64,000 nucleotides of DNA from Paenibacillus sp. J45TS6 (GCF_018403285.1 NZ_BOSJ01000007.1:1-64000); one strand, 5' to 3'; counted from the first letter of the stretch, positions 43,884-52,012 are shown. Translations and numbers: made by a program. Notes: generated from the sequence alone by a model not told the origin.

Positions 43884-44651
43884 TTATTTAATAGTGTTAC
43901 CTCCATCCATGACGATGTTTTCACCCGTAATCATATTGGAGGCATCGCATGCCAAGAACAATGCTACAGCTGCCACTTCTTCCGGATAACCAAAACGACC
44001 GAGAGGGATTTCTTTCTTCGCTTTTTCGCCTACTTCTCCAGCCCAAGCTTTCTCCCCGAGTTCGGTTAAGATGATGGTTGGTGAAATTGCATTCACGTTA
44101 ATGTTAAATTGTGCCCATTCAAATGCAAGAGAACGGGTAATGCCTAAGACAGCGGCTTTACTTGCACAATAAGCAACATGATTATCCAGTGCAATTAAAG
44201 CGGCTTGTGATGCTAAATTGATTATTTTCCCACCGGTGCCTTGCTTGATGAGAATATTTCCAACTTTTTGTGCCATTTTAAAAGTACCTGTTACATTAAT
44301 ATCTAATGTTTTCTGCCAGTACGTATCTGAAATATTTTCTGCATCATCTAAGAAGACAACGCCAGCGCAGTTTACAAGAATATCAATTTTACCAAAATGA
44401 GACTGCACTTGATGAATGGCTTCTTCCATACTTTGATTGTCTGTCACATTACATGATAGACCAATGGCCTTTGAGGTATGTAAAGCAGTCGCAATTTCTG
44501 AAACATCGTCTTTTAAATCCAAGAGTGCAACAGAAGCACCTTTTTCTAAAAATAATTGAGCAACAGCATAACCAATACCACTTGCTCCACCTGTAATAAT
44601 AGCTACTTTATCCTCAATGCTAAAGCTTTTGTCATATCCCGTGAATTTCAT
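43884..44651 (-). CDS. SDR family oxidoreductase, probable polyol dehydrogenase
   Basis: This 255-residue classical short-chain dehydrogenase has the cofactor motif TGGASGIG near residue 20, NCAG at about 95, and the active-site Ser (NLASQAALIA) with Tyr-x-x-x-Lys (VAYCASKAA). L-D-L after beta-2 (VALLDLKDD) indicates NAD rather than NADP. ATG 44651 is chosen because GAGGGA precedes it; the longer frame start at 44693 has none. It lies 28 bp behind the DeoR regulator on the same strand and divergent from the zinc polyol dehydrogenase. It may be the second dehydrogenase for a stereoisomeric polyol, such as D-threitol. Confidence 0.85.
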   Translation of the reverse strand: MKFTGYDKSFSIEDKVAIITGGASGIGYAVAQLFLEKGASVALLDLKDDVSEIATALHTSKAIGLSCNVTDNQSMEEAIHQVQSHFGKIDILVNCAGVVFLDDAENISDTYWQKTLDINVTGTFKMAQKVGNILIKQGTGGKIINLASQAALIALDNHVAYCASKAAVLGITRSLAFEWAQFNINVNAISPTIILTELGEKAWAGEVGEKAKKEIPLGRFGYPEEVAAVALFLACDASNMITGENIVMDGGNTIK

Positions 44652-44679
44652 ATATATCCCTCGCTTTTTAAGTAATGAG

Positions 44680-45456
44680 TTAATCAGTAACAATGAGTTC
44701 TATATGATGCTTCTTAAATAATTCTAAATATTTGTCGGAAACAGGTTGGTCTGTAATGAAAGTATCAATATCCGTGATTTCGGCAAAGGCGGCAATGGAA
44801 TTGCGGTCAATCTTCGTATGGTCAAGTAAAACGGTTGTTTTCGTTGCAGCCTTCACCATTCTTTTTTTCAGTTCTACCTCGTAAACGCTAAAGTCTGTAA
44901 ACCCCGCTTCTTCTGAAAAACCATTGGCAGATGTGAAAAGTTGATCCACATGGATTTTATTTAATATTTCCGCTCCGAGTGTCCCTTCGAGTGAACAAGA
45001 ACCTTGTTTAACGATCCCTCCTAATAAAATGACTGTAATCTGAGGGGAATCATTGAGTTCCATCGCTACTTTTAAGCCGCTCGTCACTACGGTAAGTCGA
45101 TAAGGTGAATCTTTTAGTTGATGTGCAAGTTCTAATGCAGTAGAGCTGGCATCTAACATAATACATTGATTGTTTAAAATCGTTTTCATCGCAGCTTTTG
45201 CAATCGCAACTTTCTCATCTTTATTTTTCAATTGTCTTGTTGAGAAGCTAGTATCTAGTTCATTAGGATCAACTAAAATGGCACCACCATGCGTCCTGCG
45301 TAATAGATTTTGTTGTTCTAATTTGGTTAAATCCGTACGTAATGTTGCTTCAGATACATTCAATGAAGAAGCAAGTTCTTTAATAGTGACACTACTTTGT
45401 TGCGCTAATTTATCTAAAATCATTTTATGACGTTCCTGAGCAAAAATCTTTTTCAT
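44680..45456 (-). CDS. DeoR/GlpR-family transcriptional regulator of the polyol island
   Basis: This 258-residue regulator has an N-terminal DeoR helix-turn-helix (RHKMILDKLAQQSSVTIKEL, then LNVSEATLRTDLTKLEQQNL and RRTHGGAIL) and a C-terminal DeoRC sugar-phosphate sensor domain (MLDASSTALELAHQL, LLGGIVKQGSCSLEG, LLDHTKIDR). Members usually bind tandem operators and respond to a phosphorylated intermediate of the pathway they control. It heads the leftward transcript with the SDR gene. Tandem 10-bp repeats occur at its own promoter and at both rightward promoters of the island. Confidence 0.92.
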   Translation of the reverse strand: MKKIFAQERHKMILDKLAQQSSVTIKELASSLNVSEATLRTDLTKLEQQNLLRRTHGGAILVDPNELDTSFSTRQLKNKDEKVAIAKAAMKTILNNQCIMLDASSTALELAHQLKDSPYRLTVVTSGLKVAMELNDSPQITVILLGGIVKQGSCSLEGTLGAEILNKIHVDQLFTSANGFSEEAGFTDFSVYEVELKKRMVKAATKTTVLLDHTKIDRNSIAAFAEITDIDTFITDQPVSDKYLELFKKHHIELIVTD

Positions 45457-45940
45457 ATCTCACCTTTTGTTTTTTATTATTTATTATTGTTTTTTCATAA
45501 TAACATAGTCAATACAGCGGAAACAAAAGAGAACGGGAATATTTCGTGTACATAATTAAATTACAAAAAAAGTCTCTGCATAAATCATTTTACAACATAT
45601 TCATACCATACTCTAGTCTTAAAATAAGATAAAACAGAGATTCATCATAAATATATACAGAGTCTGTATGGAAAAACAGTGATCTATTAAACACCCCCCT
45701 AAATATGATGATGCTGCTAGATCGAATAAGAAAAACTATATTTTGAATAAACACGTCAATGAACTTAAAAAGAAATACAGGCCTATATATACTGTAAACG
45801 ATTTCTTTTATTATGAAAAGAAAAGAAAATAAACAAAAGAAAACAAAAATAAAACATTGAAATTCGAAAAAATAGATGGTAATATAAAGCAAGCAAAAGA
45901 ATGAAAGCGCTTTTAATCATACGAAGGAGGAAGAAAATAA
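45457..45940. promoter_or_regulatory. Divergent control region of the polyol island
   Basis: This 484-bp gap serves both directions. Leftward: TTGACT (minus strand, 45507-45512) is a -35 candidate with tandem repeats at 45521-45540. Rightward: tandem repeats AAACAAAAGA (45831-45840) and AAACAAAAAT (45841-45850), promoter TTGAAA (45857-45862) - 17 bp - TAATAT (45880-45885), and a cre-like ATGAAAGCGCTTTTAA (45901-45916, one mismatch to consensus). A weaker cre-like sequence lies at 45792-45807. A long minus-strand ORF inside is Phe-rich, lacks a ribosome binding site and is rejected. Confidence 0.7.
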
Positions 45941-47074
45941 ATGAGTACTATTCAAACCAATGAAGTCGTAGTTGAAAAAGTAGTGAAAAGTGTGAAGGAT
46001 ATCCCTACAACAATGAAGGCAGTTGTTGCATATGAACCTGGTGATTATCGTTTAGAGGAAGTTCCGGTACCGAAAGTTGGAGAAGGAGAAATTCTAATAA
46101 AAGTAGAAGCATGCGGTATTTGTGCAGGTGATGCAAAAGCATATGACGGTGCACCAAGTTTCTGGGGGGATGCGGATCAGCCGGCATATATTAAAGCACC
46201 GATGATTCCGGGGCATGAGTTTATTGGTCATGTGGTAGCTATCGGAGAGAATGTGAAGGATGATTTTGAATTAGGTGATCGCGTCATTTCGGAACAGATC
46301 GTTCCTTGTGAAGAATGTCGTTTTTGTAAGCGTGGTCAATACTGGATGTGTCAAAAACATGATCTATATGGGTTCCAAAATAATGTGAATGGCGGTATGG
46401 CAGAGTATATGAAATTTACGAAGGAAGGAATTAACTATAAAGTTCCTACCGAGTTGCCTATCGAAAAAGCTATTTTAATTGAGCCATATGCGTGTTCTTA
46501 TCATGCAGTACAAAGAGCCAAAATTGAACTGGAAGATGTAGTTGTTTTAGCAGGTGCAGGTACATTAGGTCTAGGAATGATTGGTGCCATTAAAAAATCC
46601 GGACCATCCAAGTTAATTGTACTTGATCTATTTGAAGATCGTTTAGAATTGGCAAAACAGTTCGGGGCAGATATGGTATTGAATCCGGCGAAAGATGATA
46701 TCTATACAATCATTAACGATTTAACAGATGGGTATGGATGTGACGTATATATTGAAGCAACGGGTGCTCAAAAATCGGTTGAACAAGGACTGAAGCTTAT
46801 TCGTAAGTTAGGCCGTTTTGTTGAATTTAGTGTATTTAAAGACCCAGTAACGGTGGACTGGTCTATTATTTCAGACCGTAAAGAGCTAGATGTCTTGGGA
46901 TCTCATCTTGGTCCATACTGCTATGAACCAGTTATTAAAGGGATTAGTAACGGGGACTTGCCGACAGAAGGCGTTGTAACCCACATTCTACCTCTGGAAG
47001 AGTATCAAAAAGGATTTGAATTAGTGAAGAGTGGACGCGATTCGTTAAAGGTTGTTCTAAATCCAAATCTATAA
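45941..47074 (+). CDS. Zinc-dependent polyol dehydrogenase (erythritol/threitol dehydrogenase-like)
   Basis: This 377-residue medium-chain dehydrogenase/reductase has catalytic zinc ligands C61 (ACGICAGDAKAY), H92-E93 (IPGHEFIGH) and E181 (EPYAC). Its structural zinc site is C123-x2-C126-x2-C129-x7-C137. The NAD fold has GAGTLGLGMIG and an Asp ending beta-2 (LIVLDLFEDR), so NAD is preferred. It belongs with sorbitol/iditol-type dehydrogenases. With RpiB, DhaKL and a polyol transporter beside it, it resembles EltD (erythritol/L-threitol dehydrogenase of Mycobacterium smegmatis). It has an N-terminal extension of about 20 residues. GGAGG precedes the ATG. The substrate is inferred. Confidence 0.85.
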   Translation: MSTIQTNEVVVEKVVKSVKDIPTTMKAVVAYEPGDYRLEEVPVPKVGEGEILIKVEACGICAGDAKAYDGAPSFWGDADQPAYIKAPMIPGHEFIGHVVAIGENVKDDFELGDRVISEQIVPCEECRFCKRGQYWMCQKHDLYGFQNNVNGGMAEYMKFTKEGINYKVPTELPIEKAILIEPYACSYHAVQRAKIELEDVVVLAGAGTLGLGMIGAIKKSGPSKLIVLDLFEDRLELAKQFGADMVLNPAKDDIYTIINDLTDGYGCDVYIEATGAQKSVEQGLKLIRKLGRFVEFSVFKDPVTVDWSIISDRKELDVLGSHLGPYCYEPVIKGISNGDLPTEGVVTHILPLEEYQKGFELVKSGRDSLKVVLNPNL

Positions 47075-47102
47075 ACCAGCACATCTTAGGAGGCAACCTT
47101 GT

Positions 47103-48374
47103 ATGAAATCGAACTTGCAAGCTGTATCAGTTGGAAAACTAGGTATGGACAGAAAAATGATGATGGGTTACTTGGGTGTTTTGATTTTTATGATCGGTGA
47201 TGGATTAGAACAAGGTTGGCTTTCAACCTATCTGACCCAAAATAACATGACAGTACAAGAGGTAGCAACCCTATTAAGTTTTTATGGGATTGCAGTTGCT
47301 TTTGCATCTTGGCTGTCGGGAGTATTAGCTGAAATTTATGGTCCCCGTAAAATGATGATTACCGGGCTTGTCCTATTCGTACTGGGTACCTTGGTTTTCT
47401 TAACCGTTGGTATTCCAACGATGAATTTATCGGTCATGTTACCAACCTATGCACTGCGTGGTCTTGGTTATCCTTTATTTGCTTATTCTTTTCTAGTATG
47501 GATTACTTACTATGCACCGGCTGAAAGACTGGGTACGGCTGTAGGCTGGTTTTGGGTGTCCTTTGCGGGCGGACTAAATATGCTCGGAGCTTATTATTCT
47601 AGTTTTGCGTTACCAATCTTAGGAGAAATGAATACCCTTTGGAGTGCCTTGGCATTCACAACAATCGGCTCTATATTTGGTATTTTATTATGCAAGACTG
47701 ATATTGAGAAAACAGAGTTAACTATAAAACAGGCGTTAAAGCAAATAACTAAGGGGATCACCATTGCTTTTGAACGTCCCAAAGTTGGACTGGGCGGAAT
47801 TGTACGCGCGATCAATACAGCCGGTGCATATGGACTGGTCGTATTTCTACCTGCTTATATGATTGATTCAGGATTTACGATGTCACAGTGGCTTCAAATT
47901 TATGGAGCACTATGGGCAAGTAATGTTGTTTTTAATCTAATTTGGGGGGCAGCTGCAGACCGAATTGGCTGGCAATTTACCGTGATGTGGATCGGAGGTA
48001 TAGGTTGCGCTGTATCATTGGCTTGCCTTTACTATTTCCCTTACTTCTTCGGTGCGAATTACTTGTTAACGATCACTGCAGCCATTTGTTTTGGTTCGTG
48101 TTTGGCCGCTTATGTGCCGCTTTCTGCATTAGTACCGTCGCTAGCACCTGAAAATCGCGGAGCAGCCATGTCTATCCTAAATTTAGGGGCTGGATTAAGT
48201 ACATTTTTAGGACCCGCTATTGCTGGTGCGCTCATTGGAAGTTTAGGAGCGTCAGGTGTGATTTGGGCTTATATAGCAATGCATGTGATTAGCACGTTCA
48301 TTATGATTTTTGTGAAGCTGCCTAAAGATGTACAGCAAGAACAATTATCTGCAGAAGTAGCTCCAGCTCACTAA
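47103..48374 (+). CDS. MFS polyol transporter (RbtT/DalT/CsbX-like)
   Basis: This 423-residue major facilitator protein has 12 predicted helices. The start LGVLIFMIGDGLEQGWLSTY and the A-loop motif SGVLAEIYGPRKMM, with the longer segment YALRGLGYPLFAYSFLVWIT, are typical of the RbtT/DalT/CsbX polyol permeases (ribitol, arabitol). It lies 28 bp after the dehydrogenase with AGGAGG before the ATG, so the two are co-transcribed. It would import the polyol oxidised by that enzyme. A weak AT-rich hairpin follows at 48384-48410. Confidence 0.9.
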   Translation: MKSNLQAVSVGKLGMDRKMMMGYLGVLIFMIGDGLEQGWLSTYLTQNNMTVQEVATLLSFYGIAVAFASWLSGVLAEIYGPRKMMITGLVLFVLGTLVFLTVGIPTMNLSVMLPTYALRGLGYPLFAYSFLVWITYYAPAERLGTAVGWFWVSFAGGLNMLGAYYSSFALPILGEMNTLWSALAFTTIGSIFGILLCKTDIEKTELTIKQALKQITKGITIAFERPKVGLGGIVRAINTAGAYGLVVFLPAYMIDSGFTMSQWLQIYGALWASNVVFNLIWGAAADRIGWQFTVMWIGGIGCAVSLACLYYFPYFFGANYLLTITAAICFGSCLAAYVPLSALVPSLAPENRGAAMSILNLGAGLSTFLGPAIAGALIGSLGASGVIWAYIAMHVISTFIMIFVKLPKDVQQEQLSAEVAPAH

Positions 48375-48419
48375 CATAAAAACAATAGAATATTCATTCT
48401 ATATTCTTTTATCGATAAT

Positions 48420-48475
48420 AAACGAAAGTAAACGAAAGTTTAAAAATTGACAAATGAAAGAATATTATGTGAAAA
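48420..48475 (+). promoter_or_regulatory. Second promoter of the island with tandem 10-bp operator repeats
   Basis: Two identical 10-bp units AAACGAAAGT stand head to tail at 48420-48429 and 48430-48439. TTGACA (48447-48452) follows after 7 bp. The -10 box is less clear (TATTAT at 48463 is too close; GAAAAT at 48471 is possible). This gives rpiB-dhaK-dhaL its own regulated start, parallel to the dehydrogenase promoter. Confidence 0.65.
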
Positions 48476-48542
48476 TAGTGTTGTAATTCTTGGAAAACAA
48501 AAATATAAATAAATAGATAGGAATGAAGGGGAGGGACGTAAC

Positions 48543-49010
48543 ATGAAGATTGGCTTAGGTTCAGATCATAATGCTCACGGTTTAAAACAGGCTTTATGGG
48601 AATATATCGAAGAATTAGGACATGAAGTTGTAGATTACGGCTCACAAGATGATTGTACAGCTATTGATTATCCTGGGGTTGCATTTGAGGTAGGAACAGA
48701 CATCATGGCGAATAAACTGGACAGAGGGATTCTTGTTTGCGGCACTGGACTAGGAATGGCTATCGCAGCTTGTAAAGTACCAGGGATTAGAGCCGCTACC
48801 ACTCATGACGTTTATTCTGCAGAGAGAGCTTGCAAAAGTAATGACGCACAAATTATTACTTTAGGCGAAAAAGTAATCGGGATTGAAGCAGCAAAAAAAG
48901 TGGTTGAAATGTACTTAAGCTCAACGTTCCCTGGAGGAAATTCTGCCCGTAAAGTGCAGCAGATTTCGGAACAAGAAAAGATCTACATGAACGGGAGGGT
49001 TTCGCTGTAA
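48543..49010 (+). CDS. rpiB: RpiB/LacAB-family sugar-phosphate isomerase
   Basis: This 155-residue isomerase of the RpiB family has GSDHNAHGLKQALWEYIEEL at the start and the active-site cysteine loop GILVCGTGLGMAIAA. HDVYSAERACKSNDAQIITL contains the conserved histidine and substrate-binding asparagine. RpiB homologues in tetritol pathways interconvert erythrulose 4-phosphate and erythrose 4-phosphate, a role that fits here better than ribose 5-phosphate isomerisation. Stop and dhaK start overlap by 1 bp (TAATG). Confidence 0.92.
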   Translation: MKIGLGSDHNAHGLKQALWEYIEELGHEVVDYGSQDDCTAIDYPGVAFEVGTDIMANKLDRGILVCGTGLGMAIAACKVPGIRAATTHDVYSAERACKSNDAQIITLGEKVIGIEAAKKVVEMYLSSTFPGGNSARKVQQISEQEKIYMNGRVSL

Positions 49011-50014
49011 TGAAAAAATTAATGAACAACCCAACGAATGTTGTCGATGAGATGATCGAAGGTTATGTGAAAGCCTTTCCTAACTATGTGAAGCAATTAG
49101 AGGAAAATAAAAGAGCGCTGGTAGCCGTTCGCCAAGAAGAAACAAACAAAGTAGGTGTACTGATTGGCGGAGGATCAGGACATGAGCCGGCTTTTATGGG
49201 ATATGTCGGTTATGGAATGGCTGATGGTGTGGCTGTAGGAAATATTTTTGCATCCCCGTCACCTGATCCCATTGTTGAAGTAACCAAAAAAATAGATAAC
49301 GGACAAGGTGTCGTTTATATTTATGGGAATTATGCAGGCGATTTAATGAACTTCGGCATGGCAGCAGAAATTGCTGATCTTGAGGAAGATATTAAAGTAG
49401 AATGCGTTATTGTCACGGATGATGTGGCCTCAGCACCTAAAAAGGAGATGCATAAGCGCCGTGGTATTGCAGGAGAATTTTTTGTAACTAAGGCAGCAGG
49501 AGCAGCGGCTGAGAAAGGTTACTCCATTGAGGATGTTGTTCGTGTAGCTAAACAGATGAACGATGTGACTCGGACGATGGGGGTTGGCCTGTCACCTTGC
49601 TCATTACCACAAACAGGGATGCCTAGCTTTGAACTAGCAGAAGATGAGATGGAGATCGGCTTAGGGCATCATGGAGAGCCTGGTATTGAAAAGGGTAAAT
49701 TACAAACGGCTGATGAAGTAGTAGATCGTTTGGTGGAAGATATTTTAAAAGATATGCCTATTGAAAGCGGTAACAAGGTGGCTGTTCTGGTGAATGGTTT
49801 AGGTTCAACAACGAATATGGAGCTATATATTATGTTCCGAAGAGTTGAGCAAATTTTATCGAGTAAGAACATTCATATTCATCGTTCTTTTGTTGGAAGC
49901 TACAGCACATCCTTAGAAATGGGGGGTGCATCTGTTTCCATTGCCAAATTGAATGATGAATTAGCAGAAATGATAGACTTTGCGGCAGATTGCCCGATGT
50001 ACGTACAACGATAG
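49010..50014 (+). CDS. dhaK: Dihydroxyacetone kinase substrate-binding subunit DhaK
   Basis: This 334-residue DhaK-type subunit has IGGGSGHEPAFMGYVGYGMA near residue 52 and the histidine that forms a hemiaminal with the ketose (GHHGEPGIEKG, H221). VLVNGLGSTTNMELYI is near the end. In DhaKL kinases this subunit binds a short ketose such as dihydroxyacetone or erythrulose, and DhaL supplies the phosphate. The preceding RpiB and the polyol dehydrogenase suggest erythrulose as the substrate. It is 12 bp from dhaL. Confidence 0.93.
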   Translation: MKKLMNNPTNVVDEMIEGYVKAFPNYVKQLEENKRALVAVRQEETNKVGVLIGGGSGHEPAFMGYVGYGMADGVAVGNIFASPSPDPIVEVTKKIDNGQGVVYIYGNYAGDLMNFGMAAEIADLEEDIKVECVIVTDDVASAPKKEMHKRRGIAGEFFVTKAAGAAAEKGYSIEDVVRVAKQMNDVTRTMGVGLSPCSLPQTGMPSFELAEDEMEIGLGHHGEPGIEKGKLQTADEVVDRLVEDILKDMPIESGNKVAVLVNGLGSTTNMELYIMFRRVEQILSSKNIHIHRSFVGSYSTSLEMGGASVSIAKLNDELAEMIDFAADCPMYVQR

Positions 50015-50026
50015 GGGGAGCAAATA

Positions 50027-50686
50027 ATGGAAATATCAGCAACTCAATTTAAACAATTCTTATTTAATGTAGTAGAGATGATAGAAGAACAAAAAGATTA
50101 TTTATGCGAGCTTGATCGTAAGCTTGGTGATGGAGATCATGGTGTAACCATGTCAATCGGTTGGCAAGCAGTAAAGGAACAGCTTGAAGGACCGTTAGCA
50201 GAGGAACAAGATTGTGTGAAATTAAGTTCGACTTCAGGGCGTACATTTTTGAGTGCTGTGGGTTCATCTGTCGGCCCGCTTTATGCTACAGGTTTTATGC
50301 GTGGTGCAAAAGCGCTAAAAGGGAAAGAAGTATTAGATGATACGGCATGGAAGGAGTATTGGGTGGCATTCGTAGACGGGGTTCAAGAGCGCGGTCAAGC
50401 GGAACTTGGAGATAAAACGATGATGGATGCTTTAATTCCAGCACGTAATACATTAGTAGATGCATTTGAGCAAGAAGGCGATTTTATAAAATCGTTCGAA
50501 CTTGCTGTGCAATCCGCTAAAGATGGTGCAGCTTCTACAAAGGATATGCTTTCAAAACGCGGCCGTTCCAGTCGTTTAGGTGAACGTTCGATTGGTGCAC
50601 AAGATCCAGGAGCAACATCAGCAGCAGCCATTCTAGAAGTATTTCTGCAAACCGTAAAATCTTCTGTATGTGAATCAATTTCATAA
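50027..50686 (+). CDS. dhaL: Dihydroxyacetone kinase nucleotide-binding subunit DhaL
   Basis: This 219-residue DhaL subunit has the Mg-nucleotide motif LDRKLGDGDHGVTMSIG near residue 27, the TSGRTFLSAVGSSVGPLY loop, DKTMMDALIPA, and GRSSRLGERSIGAQDPGATS at the end. In PTS-linked kinases DhaL is recharged by DhaM; no dhaM is present in the window, so it either uses ATP directly or shares a DhaM encoded elsewhere. The stop codon is within a 16-bp perfect inverted repeat. Confidence 0.93.
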   Translation: MEISATQFKQFLFNVVEMIEEQKDYLCELDRKLGDGDHGVTMSIGWQAVKEQLEGPLAEEQDCVKLSSTSGRTFLSAVGSSVGPLYATGFMRGAKALKGKEVLDDTAWKEYWVAFVDGVQERGQAELGDKTMMDALIPARNTLVDAFEQEGDFIKSFELAVQSAKDGAASTKDMLSKRGRSSRLGERSIGAQDPGATSAAAILEVFLQTVKSSVCESIS

Positions 50687-50736
50687 TATCTTTTCATGAG
50701 TTATAAATTGATTTAACGAGTTATGAAATTGATTCA
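50671..50736 (+). repeat. 16-bp perfect inverted repeat overlapping the dhaL stop
   Basis: TGAATCAATTTCATAA (50671-50686) is the exact reverse complement of TTATGAAATTGATTCA (50721-50736). The 34-nt loop repeats part of the arm as GAGTTATAAATTGATT. No long T tract follows directly, so it may be an mRNA-stabilising hairpin more than a terminator. Confidence 0.85.
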
Positions 50737-50754
50737 TGTGTGTAATTTTGTCGT

Positions 50755-50812
50755 CACCCATCCTTAATTGAATGATGTTTCAAAACATACTTTTAAGGAT
50801 GGGTGATTTTTA
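50755..50812 (+). terminator. Terminator between dhaL and glpX
   Basis: A 13-bp perfect stem (CACCCATCCTTAA 50755-50767 / TTAAGGATGGGTG 50793-50805), with an inner ATGTTT/AAACAT hairpin, leads into ATTTTTATT. It lies 28 bp before the glpX ATG, so glpX is either expressed by read-through or is under attenuation control. Confidence 0.85.
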
Positions 50813-50839
50813 TTGTCTTTTTTGAAAGGAATGAGGAAA

Positions 50840-51826
50840 ATGACTGTACAAATTAAGCATTTTACTAATGATTTTATGAAAGTTACACAGATGGCTGCAC
50901 TTCATACGTATTCATGGATAGGTCGTGGAAATAAAATAGAGGCAGACCGAGCGGGAACAAATGCGATGCGCAACGTGTTGAATCAATTACCGATTGCATC
51001 CACCGTTGTCATTGGTGAGGGTGAAATGGATGAGGCACCGATGCTCTATATAGGTGAAGAATTAGGAGCAGGTAAAGAATTAAAAGTAGATTTAGCTGTT
51101 GATCCTATTGAAGGAACCACCCTTGTTTCTAAAGGGATGCATGGAGCCCTAGCTGTATTAGCAGTTGCGCCTAAAGGGACACTGCTGCATGCTCCAGATA
51201 TGTACATGAAAAAGATAGCATGTGGCAAGAAAGCAAAGGGAGCTATTTGCTTAGAAGATTCACTTAAAGATAATATGCACCGGGTTGCAAAGGCATTAGG
51301 TAAACAGGTTAACGAGTTAACAGTAATGATTCAAGACCGCCCGCGCCATCAACAATGGATTGATGATGTACACGAAGAAGGTGCAAGGGTTAAGCTATTC
51401 TCTGAAGTGGATATCACAGGCGTTTTGGCTACATCGATAGAACAATGTGAAGTTGACCTATTTATTGGGATTGGCGGTGCGCCAGAAGGTGTAATTGCAG
51501 CTGTTGCACAAAAAGGATTTAATGGTGATTTTCAAGGGCAGCTTCTGCCTCAAACCGAGCAGGAATATGAACGTTGCCTACAAATGGGAGTTAGCGATCC
51601 AAAGCATATTTGGTTACTTGATGAAATAGTGAAATCAGAAGACTGCTTGTTTAGTGCAACAGGTGTCACAGAAGGAATTATCTTGGATGGGGTAAAACAA
51701 ATCAATGAGAAAAAAGAAATGCAAACGCATAGTCTAATTGTTTCTCAGAATCATATACAATTTATTGTTGGTAATCATGAAGAAGAAGGGTTAGAAATTT
51801 ACGAGCAAACCAGCAAAATAGGTTAG
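50840..51826 (+). CDS. glpX: Class II fructose-1,6-bisphosphatase (GlpX)
   Basis: This GlpX-family bisphosphatase has about 328 residues. Its motifs are SWIGRGNKIEADRAGTNAMR, VIGEGEMDEAPMLYIGE (metal site), DLAVDPIEGTT (the catalytic D-P-I-E-G-T) and IGIGGAPEGVIAAVA. ATG 50840 is preferred because AAAGGA lies 9 bp upstream; an in-frame TTG at 50813 falls at the end of the terminator T tract. In erythritol users such as Brucella, bisphosphatases are needed because erythrose 4-phosphate must be turned into hexose phosphates. GlpX could also act on sedoheptulose 1,7-bisphosphate. Confidence 0.9.
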   Translation: MTVQIKHFTNDFMKVTQMAALHTYSWIGRGNKIEADRAGTNAMRNVLNQLPIASTVVIGEGEMDEAPMLYIGEELGAGKELKVDLAVDPIEGTTLVSKGMHGALAVLAVAPKGTLLHAPDMYMKKIACGKKAKGAICLEDSLKDNMHRVAKALGKQVNELTVMIQDRPRHQQWIDDVHEEGARVKLFSEVDITGVLATSIEQCEVDLFIGIGGAPEGVIAAVAQKGFNGDFQGQLLPQTEQEYERCLQMGVSDPKHIWLLDEIVKSEDCLFSATGVTEGIILDGVKQINEKKEMQTHSLIVSQNHIQFIVGNHEEEGLEIYEQTSKIG

Positions 51827-51909
51827 TCATTAAATAGGATTTGCACTATTTTGCGATATTACCCCCACATAAAAGAAAAGTAATCGTTTCATACATTGAA
51901 CAGAATCCT

Positions 51910-51950
51910 GAATAGTAGACACTTTAAGAAAGTGGCCCTATTCGGGGTTT
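51910..51950 (+). terminator. Terminator of glpX
   Basis: A hairpin built of GAATAG/CTATTC and CACTTT/AAAGTG (51910-51943) is followed by GGGGTTTTT. Its left arm, AGTAGACACTTT (51914-51925), recurs inverted at 52049-52060. Confidence 0.7.
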
Positions 51951-51966
51951 TTCTATTCTCTACACC

Positions 51967-52012
51967 CATAAAAAAGATGACTTCTGCAGCATACAGCATA
52001 CCGAAGTCATCT
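51967..52012 (-). terminator. Terminator of the minus-strand ABC operon
   Basis: On the minus strand a perfect 10-bp stem (AGATGACTTC / GAAGTCATCT) with an 18-nt loop is followed by T6, 76 bp after the ATPase stop. Confidence 0.85.

Noticed and set aside
45590-45892. Minus-strand 100-codon ORF in the divergent control region
   Set aside because: It is extremely Phe/Ile-rich, has no ribosome binding site, and covers the operator and promoter of the polyol dehydrogenase. It looks like a by-product of AT-rich DNA.
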